A DNA stretch of 26,870 nt from Chromera velia (Eukaryota > Sar > Chromeraceae). A model generated the notes under the pieces. That model was not told where the DNA came from. It worked only from the letters and a program-made list of their open reading frames with translations, and ran no database searches. The stretch spans positions 58,001 through 84,870 of the forward strand of contig JAHBMJ010004007.1 in assembly GCA_018398765.1 (NCBI GenBank). Reading direction: 5' to 3'. Of this stretch, positions 1 through 8,979 are shown piece by piece (position 1 is the first letter of the stretch; each line of letters starts with the position of its first letter). The translations under genes were made by a program, and so were the position numbers.

Positions 1-250
1 TTAAGGCCCTCTTTACGCAGGGACACGCAAGCAGGCAGCAAGGCACGACGACAAGAAAGCAGGGGTCGTCATACAGAAAGAGAAAAGTAACCACTGAGAG
101 TTTCCTGGCATTCTGTTCCTCCCAAGATAGACCCGAGGGCATCACAGGTTCAACTTGAATGCAGAGAAATAAAACGGAGCAGGGCATGCAAGTCAATGTG
201 TGTTTTAGAAGATCACTCAGACCTACATGCACCATTCTCACAGGACTCAC

Positions 251-346
251 AGCTGTGGTGGCGAGCCATTGCATACAGACCCCCGCTATGTAGTAGATCA
301 CCAGCAGGATGAACAACCTCAACAACGTCGTCCTGAACCACGCCAT
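251..346 (-). CDS. N-terminal exon of a membrane-anchored protein (partial, runs off left edge)
   Basis: A minus-strand ATG at 346 in a good context (purines just upstream, GCG after) opens 32 codons, followed exactly by a strong GTGAGT donor at 250, leaving phase 0. The peptide begins MAWFRTTLLRLFILLVIYYI and ends MQWLATTA: two basic residues, then about 18 hydrophobic residues, which is a signal peptide or signal anchor. The rest of the gene must lie at or beyond the left edge. I see no convincing acceptor in 1-250, so that stretch is probably its first intron. The function cannot be told from one exon. It is divergent from the phosphatase gene that starts at 1300. The alternative is that this is a chance open frame, but the start, hydrophobic core and donor all fit together. 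Confidence 0.5.
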
Positions 347-1299
347 CGTCTCCTTTCTTCTGAGAGACGATGGCCAGATTCCAGCCGTCTACTGGAGTGG
401 AGAGAAGCAGAAGTCGGCGAGGCAACCCGAATCCTAATTTTCAAGCACTTCGGCTTCTCTTGGCACACCCAAACTCAAAAGTGGGCTTCGGAGACGGCAC
501 CAGAAGACATGAAGAGCGCGGTGGCGTGTTGCTGGCTTAGGCTTGTGATCAAAAAGCAGGGTTGGCGTGTTGCTAGCGGAGGGTTCGTTTCTAGTTTTTC
601 ACATTACTCGAAGTCGTTCATTGCAGACAACACATCGATCATCGTATATATAAGAATTGATTTCGCTCTGACAGTGGGATGTTCGGCCACTGCATGAGTC
701 ACGATGAGTTGTCTGCATGACGATGTGCTGTCGATCCGACTGCATGCATGCAGTGAGGCAATAGTGAGGCCGCGGAGTCGCGCGTGTATGCGCGCGCAAT
801 CCGCGCGCGCTCTATAGGGCCCCGTCTACGCGAGAACATGCATGCAGCCGGCCGTGTGCGGGCCCAATCGACGTCCAACTAATCTCCCGTAACGAGTCCC
901 GTTTTTGATCCTCACTGCAATACAGATGTGACGCCACGAGCACGAATGCACGGGCAGTGCCGCTCTCCATGCGCAAAAGCCAACCCTGTGTGAGGAAACT
1001 ACTGAAAACGAGGTCAACTCGGTTGCCGATTTTGTGACGACTCTTGTGGGAGCGGGCGCCAACAGAGTGTAGCCGTCTCTTGCAGACTCTTTGCGCTGAC
1101 AGAGACAATAGACCCTGTGAGACTGTCCAAGTGCAGCTGGCTGCTGAACAAATCTTGTCCATTGACTTGTGACTCTCCGCTTTGTGCCAGCGGAAGAGCC
1201 TGCCCGTTGAAAACAGAGGAGACGGGAGAGGAGACGGGATTCGCTTCTCTGTCTTCTCTTTCGCTGCTTGGCTTGTTCACCGGTCAAGACCCGGGACTC
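347..1299. promoter_or_regulatory. Divergent intergenic region between the membrane-protein exon and the phosphatase gene
   Basis: About 950 bases separate the two divergent start codons. The region holds TGCATGCATGCA at 741-752 and a second copy of the word, ACATGCATGCAG, at 836-847. It also holds a TATA-like run (TATATATAA) at 645-653 and a CG-alternating stretch around 780-812. Open frames here (for example minus 826-1287) have no splice signals, repeats or family resemblance and look like chance. A promoter role is inferred from position and motif only. Confidence 0.35.
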
Positions 1300-4200
1300 A
1301 TGCTGTCAAGGGAACGAATGGTCTCTCCTTCCCTCGGTCTTTTTGTTGTCGCTGTCCTCTGCCACGTATTGACTGTACTTCCACTGAGAGACTCGTCAGT
1401 CGGCGAAATTGCCGTAAGACCCATTCGCTTCTGTCAGAGAAAGTCTGAAGGACGGACGATCAATATCCACCGCACACTCGTAAAGACCCCTCGTTCAGTC
1501 TGTATGGTGTACCCGTCTTGTTCTGTCCTTTCTCGGGCCGCCTCCATCTCCTCCTCTGTCTGCTCACGCGCACGGCAGCCGGGGTTTCTTTTTCGGAGAG
1601 GCATTTCTGCTCAGGCGCATAGAAGGTGAGGGAATTCACTGGATGCTGTAGACAGCGAGCCACGTGAAACATAACACAGACAAGGAAGAATTTCCCAAAA
1701 GTTGGTAATGGAATCAGCAAAATGAACGGGTGGATCGTGTGTCTAGTGGGGGGGGGGGGACAATGAACGCAATGCATTTACACTTCTTCTTGTATGTGGC
1801 TAAATTGTCTGGATTGATAGCCGAAAGAGGGGGGCGGGAGGCTTCCGACGTCTGCATGCATCCTCCTCATCATTGCGTTGAGCTATGTCTCTTCCCTTCT
1901 CTTCTCTTCTCTTCTCTTCTCTCCTTTCTCCCCAAGATGTCGTCTGTTACCGTCTTCTTCTCCCTTCTACCGTTTCACATGATGCAGGAGCATTCCGACA
2001 AGTGCTGCACTGTCGCCGCATTCGGTTGCGGCTCTGTCCATGCACACCGCGGCATGCGCACAGCAGAGACGGCAGCAGAGTCTCCAGGCGTCTCCTCACT
2101 CCGACCAGACTGCAGAGACTGCAGAGACTGCCGAGCCTCCGGGTGGAGCACAGGAGGGAGAACGCTTTGGGGGATTGGTGGGTAAGTGCCTCGGTCCGGG
2201 GGGACGGGGGATTTTGTTAGTGACCGATTTTGATGGGAGCTGCACTCGGCACGACACCACTGGGGTCTTGCTAGGGTCTCTCCTTGCAGAACTGAGGGAG
2301 AGGGGGAGGGATGCAGAAGCGGCAGAGAGGGAAGACGCGTGGCGCCGGGCAGAAGAGAGGTCAGTGCTGCATTCAGAGCAAGCGTCCTTCCTTTTATCTT
2401 TTCTCTGTTATTCTCTTCCTCATCCCCCCCTTGTCCCCTTCCCTCAGCATCTCCAACCAGAGTGCCCGGCGGTTCATCCGATTCTTCGGATACTTTCCCT
2501 CTCAGTTTCTCAGTCAATCCGTCGGCCTCTGTGTATGTGTTTGTGTGTGGGGGGGTTTGTTCTGCCCACGGGGATCTGATTGGGAAAGGAGCGAGCGAAG
2601 GATAGCAAAGACTGGAAAAGGAAGAGGAAAGCGTGTAGGTCGCGTGTTTTTCCCTTGCATGTGTCTGCAGGTACTTTCTGAAATATTCGCACTTGATGGA
2701 GACAGAGCTGTCTGCGCTGAACCCCTTTTCGTCCTGTTCCCTCGAAGACTCCCTCTCCCAATTTGAACGTCCGTACTCCGAACGTCAAAAGGATAGGGAG
2801 CCAGAGAAAACAGAACCCCCCCCACCAACCCCCAAACCCCCAGAGACCCCCACCCCCTCACAACTGCACATGTCCCCTCGGTTGGACAACCCCACACAGC
2901 CCCAGCCGTCTGCCAGGAAGGGAGCGTCCTCGATAGCATTCTGGGGACTGATGGAGAGATTAGACTCCTTTGAGACACAAATGCTCCAGGTGGTCTCCGA
3001 GGAGAGACTTCTCAGAGGAATATCCAGAAGTCAGCAGGGGTTCTCATGTGAAGATCCTTCGTTCCCGTTTGTCTTCTGTTTCGATCAGCCAGTCTTTTTT
3101 CCTCCTTGTGCGCTCTGACGATGAATACAGGCTGAGGTGGAGGAAAGAGTCAGGTTGTGCTGCTTCCTCTACATGATCGGGAAGTCACCCGTTATCATTT
3201 TTGTGTTTCAAACTGCAAGATGGCCTCAGAGCCCGTTGGCTCGCTTGGCATGCCTTTTCCTACTCACCTTCCTCTCGGTCTCTATGTCTGGCTGTGGCAT
3301 GTGATTACGCATGTGTCTGTCAATCAGTCAGAAAAGCTTTCATTGAATGAATGCCTCTTCTTCTTTCTGCCCGTGTGTTTGTGTGCAGAGGGCCTTCACA
3401 GATTTATGAGAGAAGAAAATGGAAACGCGTGGGCTCTCCGACCGCGTTGTCTACAGGTGAGTGTGGAAGCTGAACATGTGATCTTCGCCTTGTTCGATTC
3501 TGAATACTCCGCTTCCTCTTTTCTCTCTCTCTTTTTAATGTCGTGCCGTGGTTTGCGTTTCGCTCTTCTCGGTCTTTCGGCATCTCGTGAGACCTTTTTC
3601 TCCTTTGCTGGCAGTCTTACTCCTCTTTCAGAGCTCTTTGTCTCTCTCTCTCTCTCTGTGCATATTTTCGGGAATGATATGATTCGATCCTTTTGGTCTC
3701 TTTTCGTCTTCCTGCAGACTCTCAGGCGTCTCCTGGACCTAGAGGCAAAGGGAAGAGACGTGTCGACCCGGGTGCTCTCAATCAACTGGAGCAGGTCGGG
3801 AGAGTCCCTTCCGTGTTCGTGCGTACGGCTCTATCACGTCTAGTCACTAGCGTTCTGTGCATGGAGTGAAATACATGGCCCCAGGCTGCTTTTGTCTGCA
3901 GTCTGATCAAGAAACCCTCTTCTTGATTCTGAGGTTTCTGCCACTGCCCGTCTAGCTCGCCGGTTCAAAAGCGAGCAGTTCTTTCCTTTGACAGATCAAA
4001 ATAGAGTTTCCAGATGATCTTGATGAAAGAGGGATAGACTTGTTTTTTCGACAGATTCTTTCTCTGTATCGGCTGCCTTTCTACCCCGAAAACACTTCCG
4101 GGTCAACGCACCTATGTATCTGCAGCGACCTCGTGGGTACCGCCTTCCGTGAAGGTGAGGCTTCTCTCTCTGCGGATTCTGCGTCTTCCTCTTCCTCCTC

Positions 4201-5432
4201 TTCGTCTGCAAACAGCAGAAGACAGGAGGCTGCAGGAGAGGATGCGGTCTCCACTATGGGTCTCTTGAAGATTGCGTGTAACGACGTCGATCTGAGTGAT
4301 GAGGAGAGGGGACACGAGGGAGACGGCCGAATCGAGTTGAGGTGCTCGGGGCCTCTGCAGAAATTGTGGGTCCTTGCGGAGATGCGCAGAGACGCGGAAG
4401 AGAGGAGGAGACGGGGGCAGGCTGGGGACGCAGAAGGGAAGAGACCTTTGTGCATCTACATAGGCGACACGTCAGTCTGAGCTTTCATTCATTCATTCGT
4501 GAAGAAAGTTGATCCAAATAGCTTTTCTTCTTAGAGTTGTAGACTTGTGTCTGCTTTGACTGGAGATGAGGCATCAGTGCAGAGGGGGAAAGACAACTGT
4601 GAAGGGAGACGGCGTGCTGATGGAGATTCGTTATTGCGCGCGCGGTTTCCTTTTTGCCCTTTTCTCCCTCTGTCTTCCTCCCCTCTACCGGTGCTGTCCT
4701 TTCTGCATGACCTCGTGTCTTTTCTGCATTTGAATGTACCTGTTTCGGCCCATGTCTCTTTCTCTGCTTCCTGCACCCCGCTGTTCTCACCCTCCCACCT
4801 TCCCCATGCAGAGCCACGGATGTGCCCGCTCTGCTCGCTGCCGACGTCGGCATTTTGATCTTGCCAGAGGGACAGGCGCCTCACGGCATCAGCCCCCCGC
4901 CCGACTGTATCGACCTCGAAGACGATAACTCATCGGAAGTCTCCGCAGAGGGCCCCAGAGCAGGGGGGTCACTGGCAAGGGTGGGTTGGTTTTTTGTTGA
5001 GTTTACTTTTGTCTGTCGCATGCTGAAATGCGGACTGCAGGTGCTGGTTGGGTTCCCTTTCTTTGATTGGGGCCTTTTCGTTTCTGTTTCTTTTCTTTTT
5101 TGCCTGACTGCTCCTTTGCAAGTTACCTTTGTGTGACCACCCAGTTTTGTTATTGTTTCATTGATTCTCCTCGAGTGTATTCCGTGCATTTGCTGCATGC
5201 ATTGGGATAGATTGATTTCGTTTGCTCCCGTCCATTGGTTCATCTGTCTGCTCTCGTCCCAGTCAGGGTTCCCGTCGTGGACCCCTCCTCAAATTTCATC
5301 GTGCTGAGGTCCTTTGCTTCTGGCCTCTTCTCCTTTTGTTGCCGGCCGACTTTCTGTAACTTTGACCTCTTCACCTGAAGACCTGCTAGTCACTTTGACC
5401 TCTAGTCCCAGATTGTACGCTTGCTGCACACA

Positions 5433-5483
<51 letters not shown>

Positions 5484-6029
5484 AGAGGGAGAGGGAGAGG
5501 GAGAGGGAGAGGGAGAGGGAGAGGGAGATAGACAGAGGGGGGGAGGGAGAAACAGTCATGCTGTCTCACAGGATGCTGAGGGTGTCCATTTTCTTTTCTC
5601 AGTCCCGCGTGGAAAGGCGTGACCGTGTGAGAATCAGAGAGTAAGTACACGTGTCGTTGCTTTTCTGTCTGCTTCTTTACAGATTCTTTTCGATTGCATG
5701 ACTGAGCGTGGGTTGGATGGATGAATCGCGAATGAGAAAGAGTCTCCGCGTTTGTGAAGGCCCTTTTTTCCTCTGATCATGTGCAGCTATGCGACGCCTT
5801 CGGGTTTCGTCTGCGGCCTCTCTCTGCGCTCTGTCCGTCTGTTGTTGTCGCTCACCTCGACGAAAAGGAGAGGGAAGCCCGCAACTCAGACGGGCGGGTC
5901 CTCCCAGATCTTGTCCAGGGTGGGGAGAGACTGGACGCCCGGGGTCCCGGCCATGCCCTGAGGCTGTGTCAATCCTGGAGAGATATCGAAAGGTTTCTCT
6001 TCGGAAGCGGCAAACTAGCGGCGCCGTAA
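1300..6029 (+). CDS. HAD-superfamily phosphatase, TH2-like thiamin-monophosphate phosphatase, predicted plastid-targeted
   Basis: Proposed exons: 1300-1625, 1988-2359, 2671-3039, 3131-3153, 3389-3456, 3718-3794, 4126-4470, 4812-4980, 5787-6029. The frame stays open throughout, giving 663 residues. HAD motifs appear in order: I, DFDGSCT (nucleophile about D189, acid/base D191); II, VLSINWSSD (S407); III, GPLQK (K491); IV, GDTATD (525-530). The spliced text from ISINW-type motif II through SLARLCDAFGFRLRPL and the SWRDIERFLFGS end aligns almost without gaps to the HAD domain of plant TH2 as I remember it. That domain dephosphorylates thiamin monophosphate. The TenA thiaminase domain that precedes it in plants is absent. 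Exon 1 encodes a hydrophobic signal-like segment, then a basic, Ser-rich stretch, suggesting delivery to a complex plastid. Weak points are the 23-nt exon 3131-3153 and its flanking donors. Codons 4155-4235 could also be an in-frame intron. Family is likely; substrate is inferred. Confidence 0.78.
1626..1987 (+). other. Intron 1 of the phosphatase gene
   Basis: Donor AG|GTGAGG at 1626 and acceptor GATGCAG ending at 1987. It contains a G run at 1748-1758, a TGCATGC word near 1853, and a CTTCT-repeat pyrimidine tract at about 1887-1930. Splicing joins AG to G and enters exon 2 in the same frame as the HAD motif, which is the main argument that exon 1 belongs to this gene. Confidence 0.5.
5427..5528. 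repeat. Compound microsatellite (CA)n(GA)n(GGGAGA)n in an intron
   Basis: About 12 CA units, about 13 GA units, then about eight GGGAGA units follow each other without a break inside the 806-bp last intron (4981-5786) of the phosphatase gene. The strand asymmetry (all purine on the plus strand after 5451) could form triplex DNA, but no function is shown. Confidence 0.9.
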
Positions 6030-7073
6030 AAATGGCCAGTGATTGAACTTTTTTGTGTAAGATTCAAAAACAAATTGTCAAATTCATAAATTTGAATCAT
6101 AGGCATGGCCTAGCATGCACCCCCCCGAATTGGGCCTCGATCGTGGTATAGATTTTGATTAATGAATCTTCCTTCCACGATTTTCTTTTCAAATTAAAAA
6201 TAAGTGAAAGAAAAATTTATAGATTGTTACTGTAACGATTTTTTAAATGTATACATGCATGTTGAAATATCATTTCAAACATGCTGTTGGTGGTATAGCT
6301 GCCATAGCGGGAAGGCCTAGCACATCATCATCATCATACACCATCGTTGTCTGCCTAGACTAGTGGCCTAGCCTTCGAAGCTTCCAACGTTTGGTAAGAG
6401 ATAACTTGAAGCTCGGCAGCCCTCCCCAAGAGGAGAAAGCACACGCAAAAACACGACAAATAACCCCGAGCGGCTCAAAAGGGGCTTGTCTTGAACTATG
6501 AGAAAAGGTCGGCTTTCAACGCTGGTCTGTAGGATTAAAAGGTAACCGGGCGGAGCCAAGCTACCCGCCGCCTTCTTCTATCCCATCTCTTTCTTTTTCT
6601 TTTTTTCTTTATTCTCTTTGCTTTTCCCCGACTGGTGTTCGAATACTGGGAAACTTACGCTATCACAGCCGTCCTGAAGTGTTCCATGGTAGGTGCATAC
6701 CTGTAACTTACCGTCCTGACCTAAGTGGAAAACCCCCATCGAGTTATGCCCCCAGATTTTCGCCGTCTCCTCCGATTTTCTTCTTCTACACAGCACCGCC
6801 TTTTCAAAAACTGGCTGCGGCCATGAGCGCGGCTTGTCTGGTCAGTATTGAAGGAAGAGGGAAACCTGGAAGGCTGGTATCTACCCCCAGGCGTGTGAAG
6901 TCACACAACTAATCAATCAATCCTAGAATCAATATCAATCAAAGTATGGATAAAGTAATTTTACTAACTTAATTTTAAATGAAAAACTGACTCTACTAAG
7001 ATAGGAACTATACATTGTGAGTGAATTTGTCCTAGCACTTTGTCACGATTCAGCTTAAGACTCATGCAACACT

Positions 7074-7689
7074 TAGCTGGTACACCAGTGACCAATCCTG
7101 TAGGGTTACACAATCATTTTGTTCAAAATGTTTTGTTACACATTGTTTTGTTACACATTTTAATGCCAGTGGAATTTTGATGCATGAATTAGTACACGCT
7201 TTAGTATATATTAATTCAAACTATCACTTTTAGGAATGTATTAAGTACACACTTTAGTGTGCCTTAATTCAAACCATCACTTATAAGAATGCATTATTAT
7301 ACACTTTAGTGTGTATTAATTATAGGTTTCATCTTTGTCTTCTTTTTCTTCTTCAAAACGGTTTTAGGGCCCGGATACTGCTTTTGGAGCAATGGTGTCG
7401 TCAGCAACGCAGCAGGGAGAATTTGGGCAGTGATAAAAAGAGTAGAGGCGAGAGCAGGGGGGGTCATTGACTTAAAGTTTGTTCTTAACATCTGGCCTAT
7501 GCATCTTTTGTCTCTTCCTTCTGTCCTGGTTACTGCTCTCGCTGCTAGCTCTCTCAGAGAAAATTTGTCTATAATTATTGCACACTAATTGTTACACACT
7601 TCAAGTTTTATCTGTAACAAAGGGGGGGTCAGGAGTAATTGTTACACATTTAACTTTGTGTAAAACTACAGGATTGGTCTACTAGCTGG
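7074..7689. mobile_element. Probable non-autonomous inverted-repeat element (about 600 bp)
   Basis: ACCAATCCTGTAGGGTTACA (7091-7110, plus CAA) is repeated in reverse complement at 7656-7678 with two differences in 23 bases. A 7-bp word, TAGCTGG, flanks it directly at 7074-7080 and 7683-7689 and could be the target duplication. The tips outside the inverted repeat (7081-7090 and 7679-7682) do not match each other well, so the exact ends are uncertain. The inside is AT-rich, non-coding and internally repetitive. A MITE-like relic is the best explanation, but chance flanks are possible. Confidence 0.45.
7188..7326 (+). repeat. Degenerate tandem repeat, unit about 52 bp, nearly three copies
   Basis: Copies start near 7188, 7240 and 7293. 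Each carries a core of the type TACACNCTTTAGTGTG followed by YATTAATTCAAAC. The first two also share ATCACTTNTARGAATG. The third copy is truncated. The array lies inside the putative element 7081-7682. Confidence 0.6.
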
Positions 7690-8356
7690 GCAAAGTTTCT
7701 TAAATTGTTTCTATAAAATAGATTTTAATATATTTAGTAGTGTAATATAGTATATAGTAAATATAGTTAATATGCATAACCAGTCTAATTAATGTTAGGC
7801 AATTGGTGTTTCATCTAGTGTTTTTCTTGTGTTTGATACTTTAACTCTAGTTTCAAGTGCGCTTACATATACATATCATCATGATACATGCAACTAAAAG
7901 ACTCGGAACCTGAAACTAGACTTGAACGCTTGCACGCGCATTTAATTGCAAAAAAACAGCTGGACTATCAGCTGGAAGTTGCAGCCTGGAACCAAAATCA
8001 TGACCAACTCAAATCAATCATGAAATCAATCAAATCAACTTAACCACAAAGCCATAATAATTGATTCATCTTTATTATATTCATTTTTTTTTAACACTTA
8101 AGGAGTGACACGCACTCAAACATCGCATGTCTCACTGCCTCTCTGACAGGCCTCTGTTCAAACGAACGATCTGAATTGAAAAGTCGCTGACACTCACTGC
8201 TCTGCACTGCCTCATCCACATGATGTCAGGCACCACCCCCCTCACGTACCCTCCATTCCCCCGCCCTCTCAGTCATGGGCCACTTGGCCTTGGTTACTGA
8301 ATTTTGAATTTGTACGTATGCCTTCTGCTTTGAGACCCCCCTCCTTCCCATCCCAA

Positions 8357-8427
8357 AGAGAGAGAGGAGGGGGGGGGAGGGACGGAGGGAGAGAGAGGGA
8401 GAGGGAGTTTGTGTGTGAGAGAGAAGG

Positions 8428-8465
<38 letters not shown>

Positions 8466-8488
8466 CGCGCGCGTGTGTGTTTGTGTGA
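8357..8488. repeat. Compound GA / CT / CG / TG microsatellite
   Basis: A purine tract with GAGA and a G run (8357-8408) leads to a (CT)n run of about 16 units (8430-8462), then alternating CG and TG. The overlapping open frames are artefacts of simple sequence. Confidence 0.85.
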
Positions 8489-8979
8489 CACTGTGCGTGA
8501 GAGAGAGGGAGGAAAAGAGAGAAAGAAATAAAGGTAGACAGGAAGGAAGGAAAAAGCTAGAAGGATGAGAAGGAAGGGAGAGAGGGAACGAAACCAAACA
8601 AGTCGATGCACGGATCCCCCTAGCTCCCTTCAAGATACATGCAGGCTTTCCCACCAGTCCCTCTCGATCCACCCCATGCATTAATTATTCCAACCGCTTT
8701 TCTCATTCAACACCTGCAAGTCTTGTATTCATATGTATGCCCGCCCGCCAAATCTCACACGTTCTTGATCGTCTGTAATGCAATGAGAATCTTCAAATGT
8801 TCTCCCAGTGAGTCTCCGCCTCCCCCCTTCCCCCTTCACCCCACAACTCCAGTCCCTCACATGCAGGACCAACGAGCGACTGAAATACCATCCCCCCACA
8901 CATGCAAATGCTGCTTTCTTTGAGGCCCGCGCTGCAGCTGACGACCACTAAAGGAGAAGGACAACCCGCAAAATGTATT

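Larger units (their letters stand above)
6030..8979. other. Gene-poor AT-rich convergent intergenic region
   Basis: Between the stop of the phosphatase (6029) and the stop of the unknown minus-strand ORF (8980) I find no gene. The sequence is AT-rich with many short repeats: GGCCTAGC at about 6107, 6315 and 6364, a pyrimidine/poly-T tract at 6583-6620, ATCAATCA words at 6910-6945 and 8020-8040, a probable inverted-repeat element (7081-7682), and a CT/GA/TG microsatellite (8357-8488). Open frames here are short and without recognisable motifs. Confidence 0.7.

Noticed and set aside
826-1287. Minus-strand open frame of about 153 codons
   Set aside because: Composition is Arg/Ser-rich from GC-rich sequence, with no motif. 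It lies over the putative promoter and the start of the phosphatase leader on the other strand.
5427-5528. CRISPR-like repetition
   Set aside because: Simple tandem repeats without spacers in a eukaryotic intron.
5603-5626. Possible 24-nt extra exon (CTCAG acceptor, GTGAGA donor) in the last phosphatase intron
   Set aside because: It keeps the frame, but skipping it gives SLARLCDAFGFRLRPL, which aligns without a gap to the family, so it is not needed.
6637-6655. GTTCGAATAC, resembling a tRNA B-box
   Set aside because: No A-box, cloverleaf or acceptor stem can be formed around it.
6578-6796. Minus-strand frame with a Lys-rich tail, and possible small RNA-like sequence around 6660-6730
   Set aside because: The Lys run comes from the T-rich tract 6583-6620. 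The rest matches no protein or snRNA I could recognise.
8226-8681. Long Ser/Leu/Arg-rich frames on the minus strand
   Set aside because: They are produced by CT/GA microsatellite sequence.
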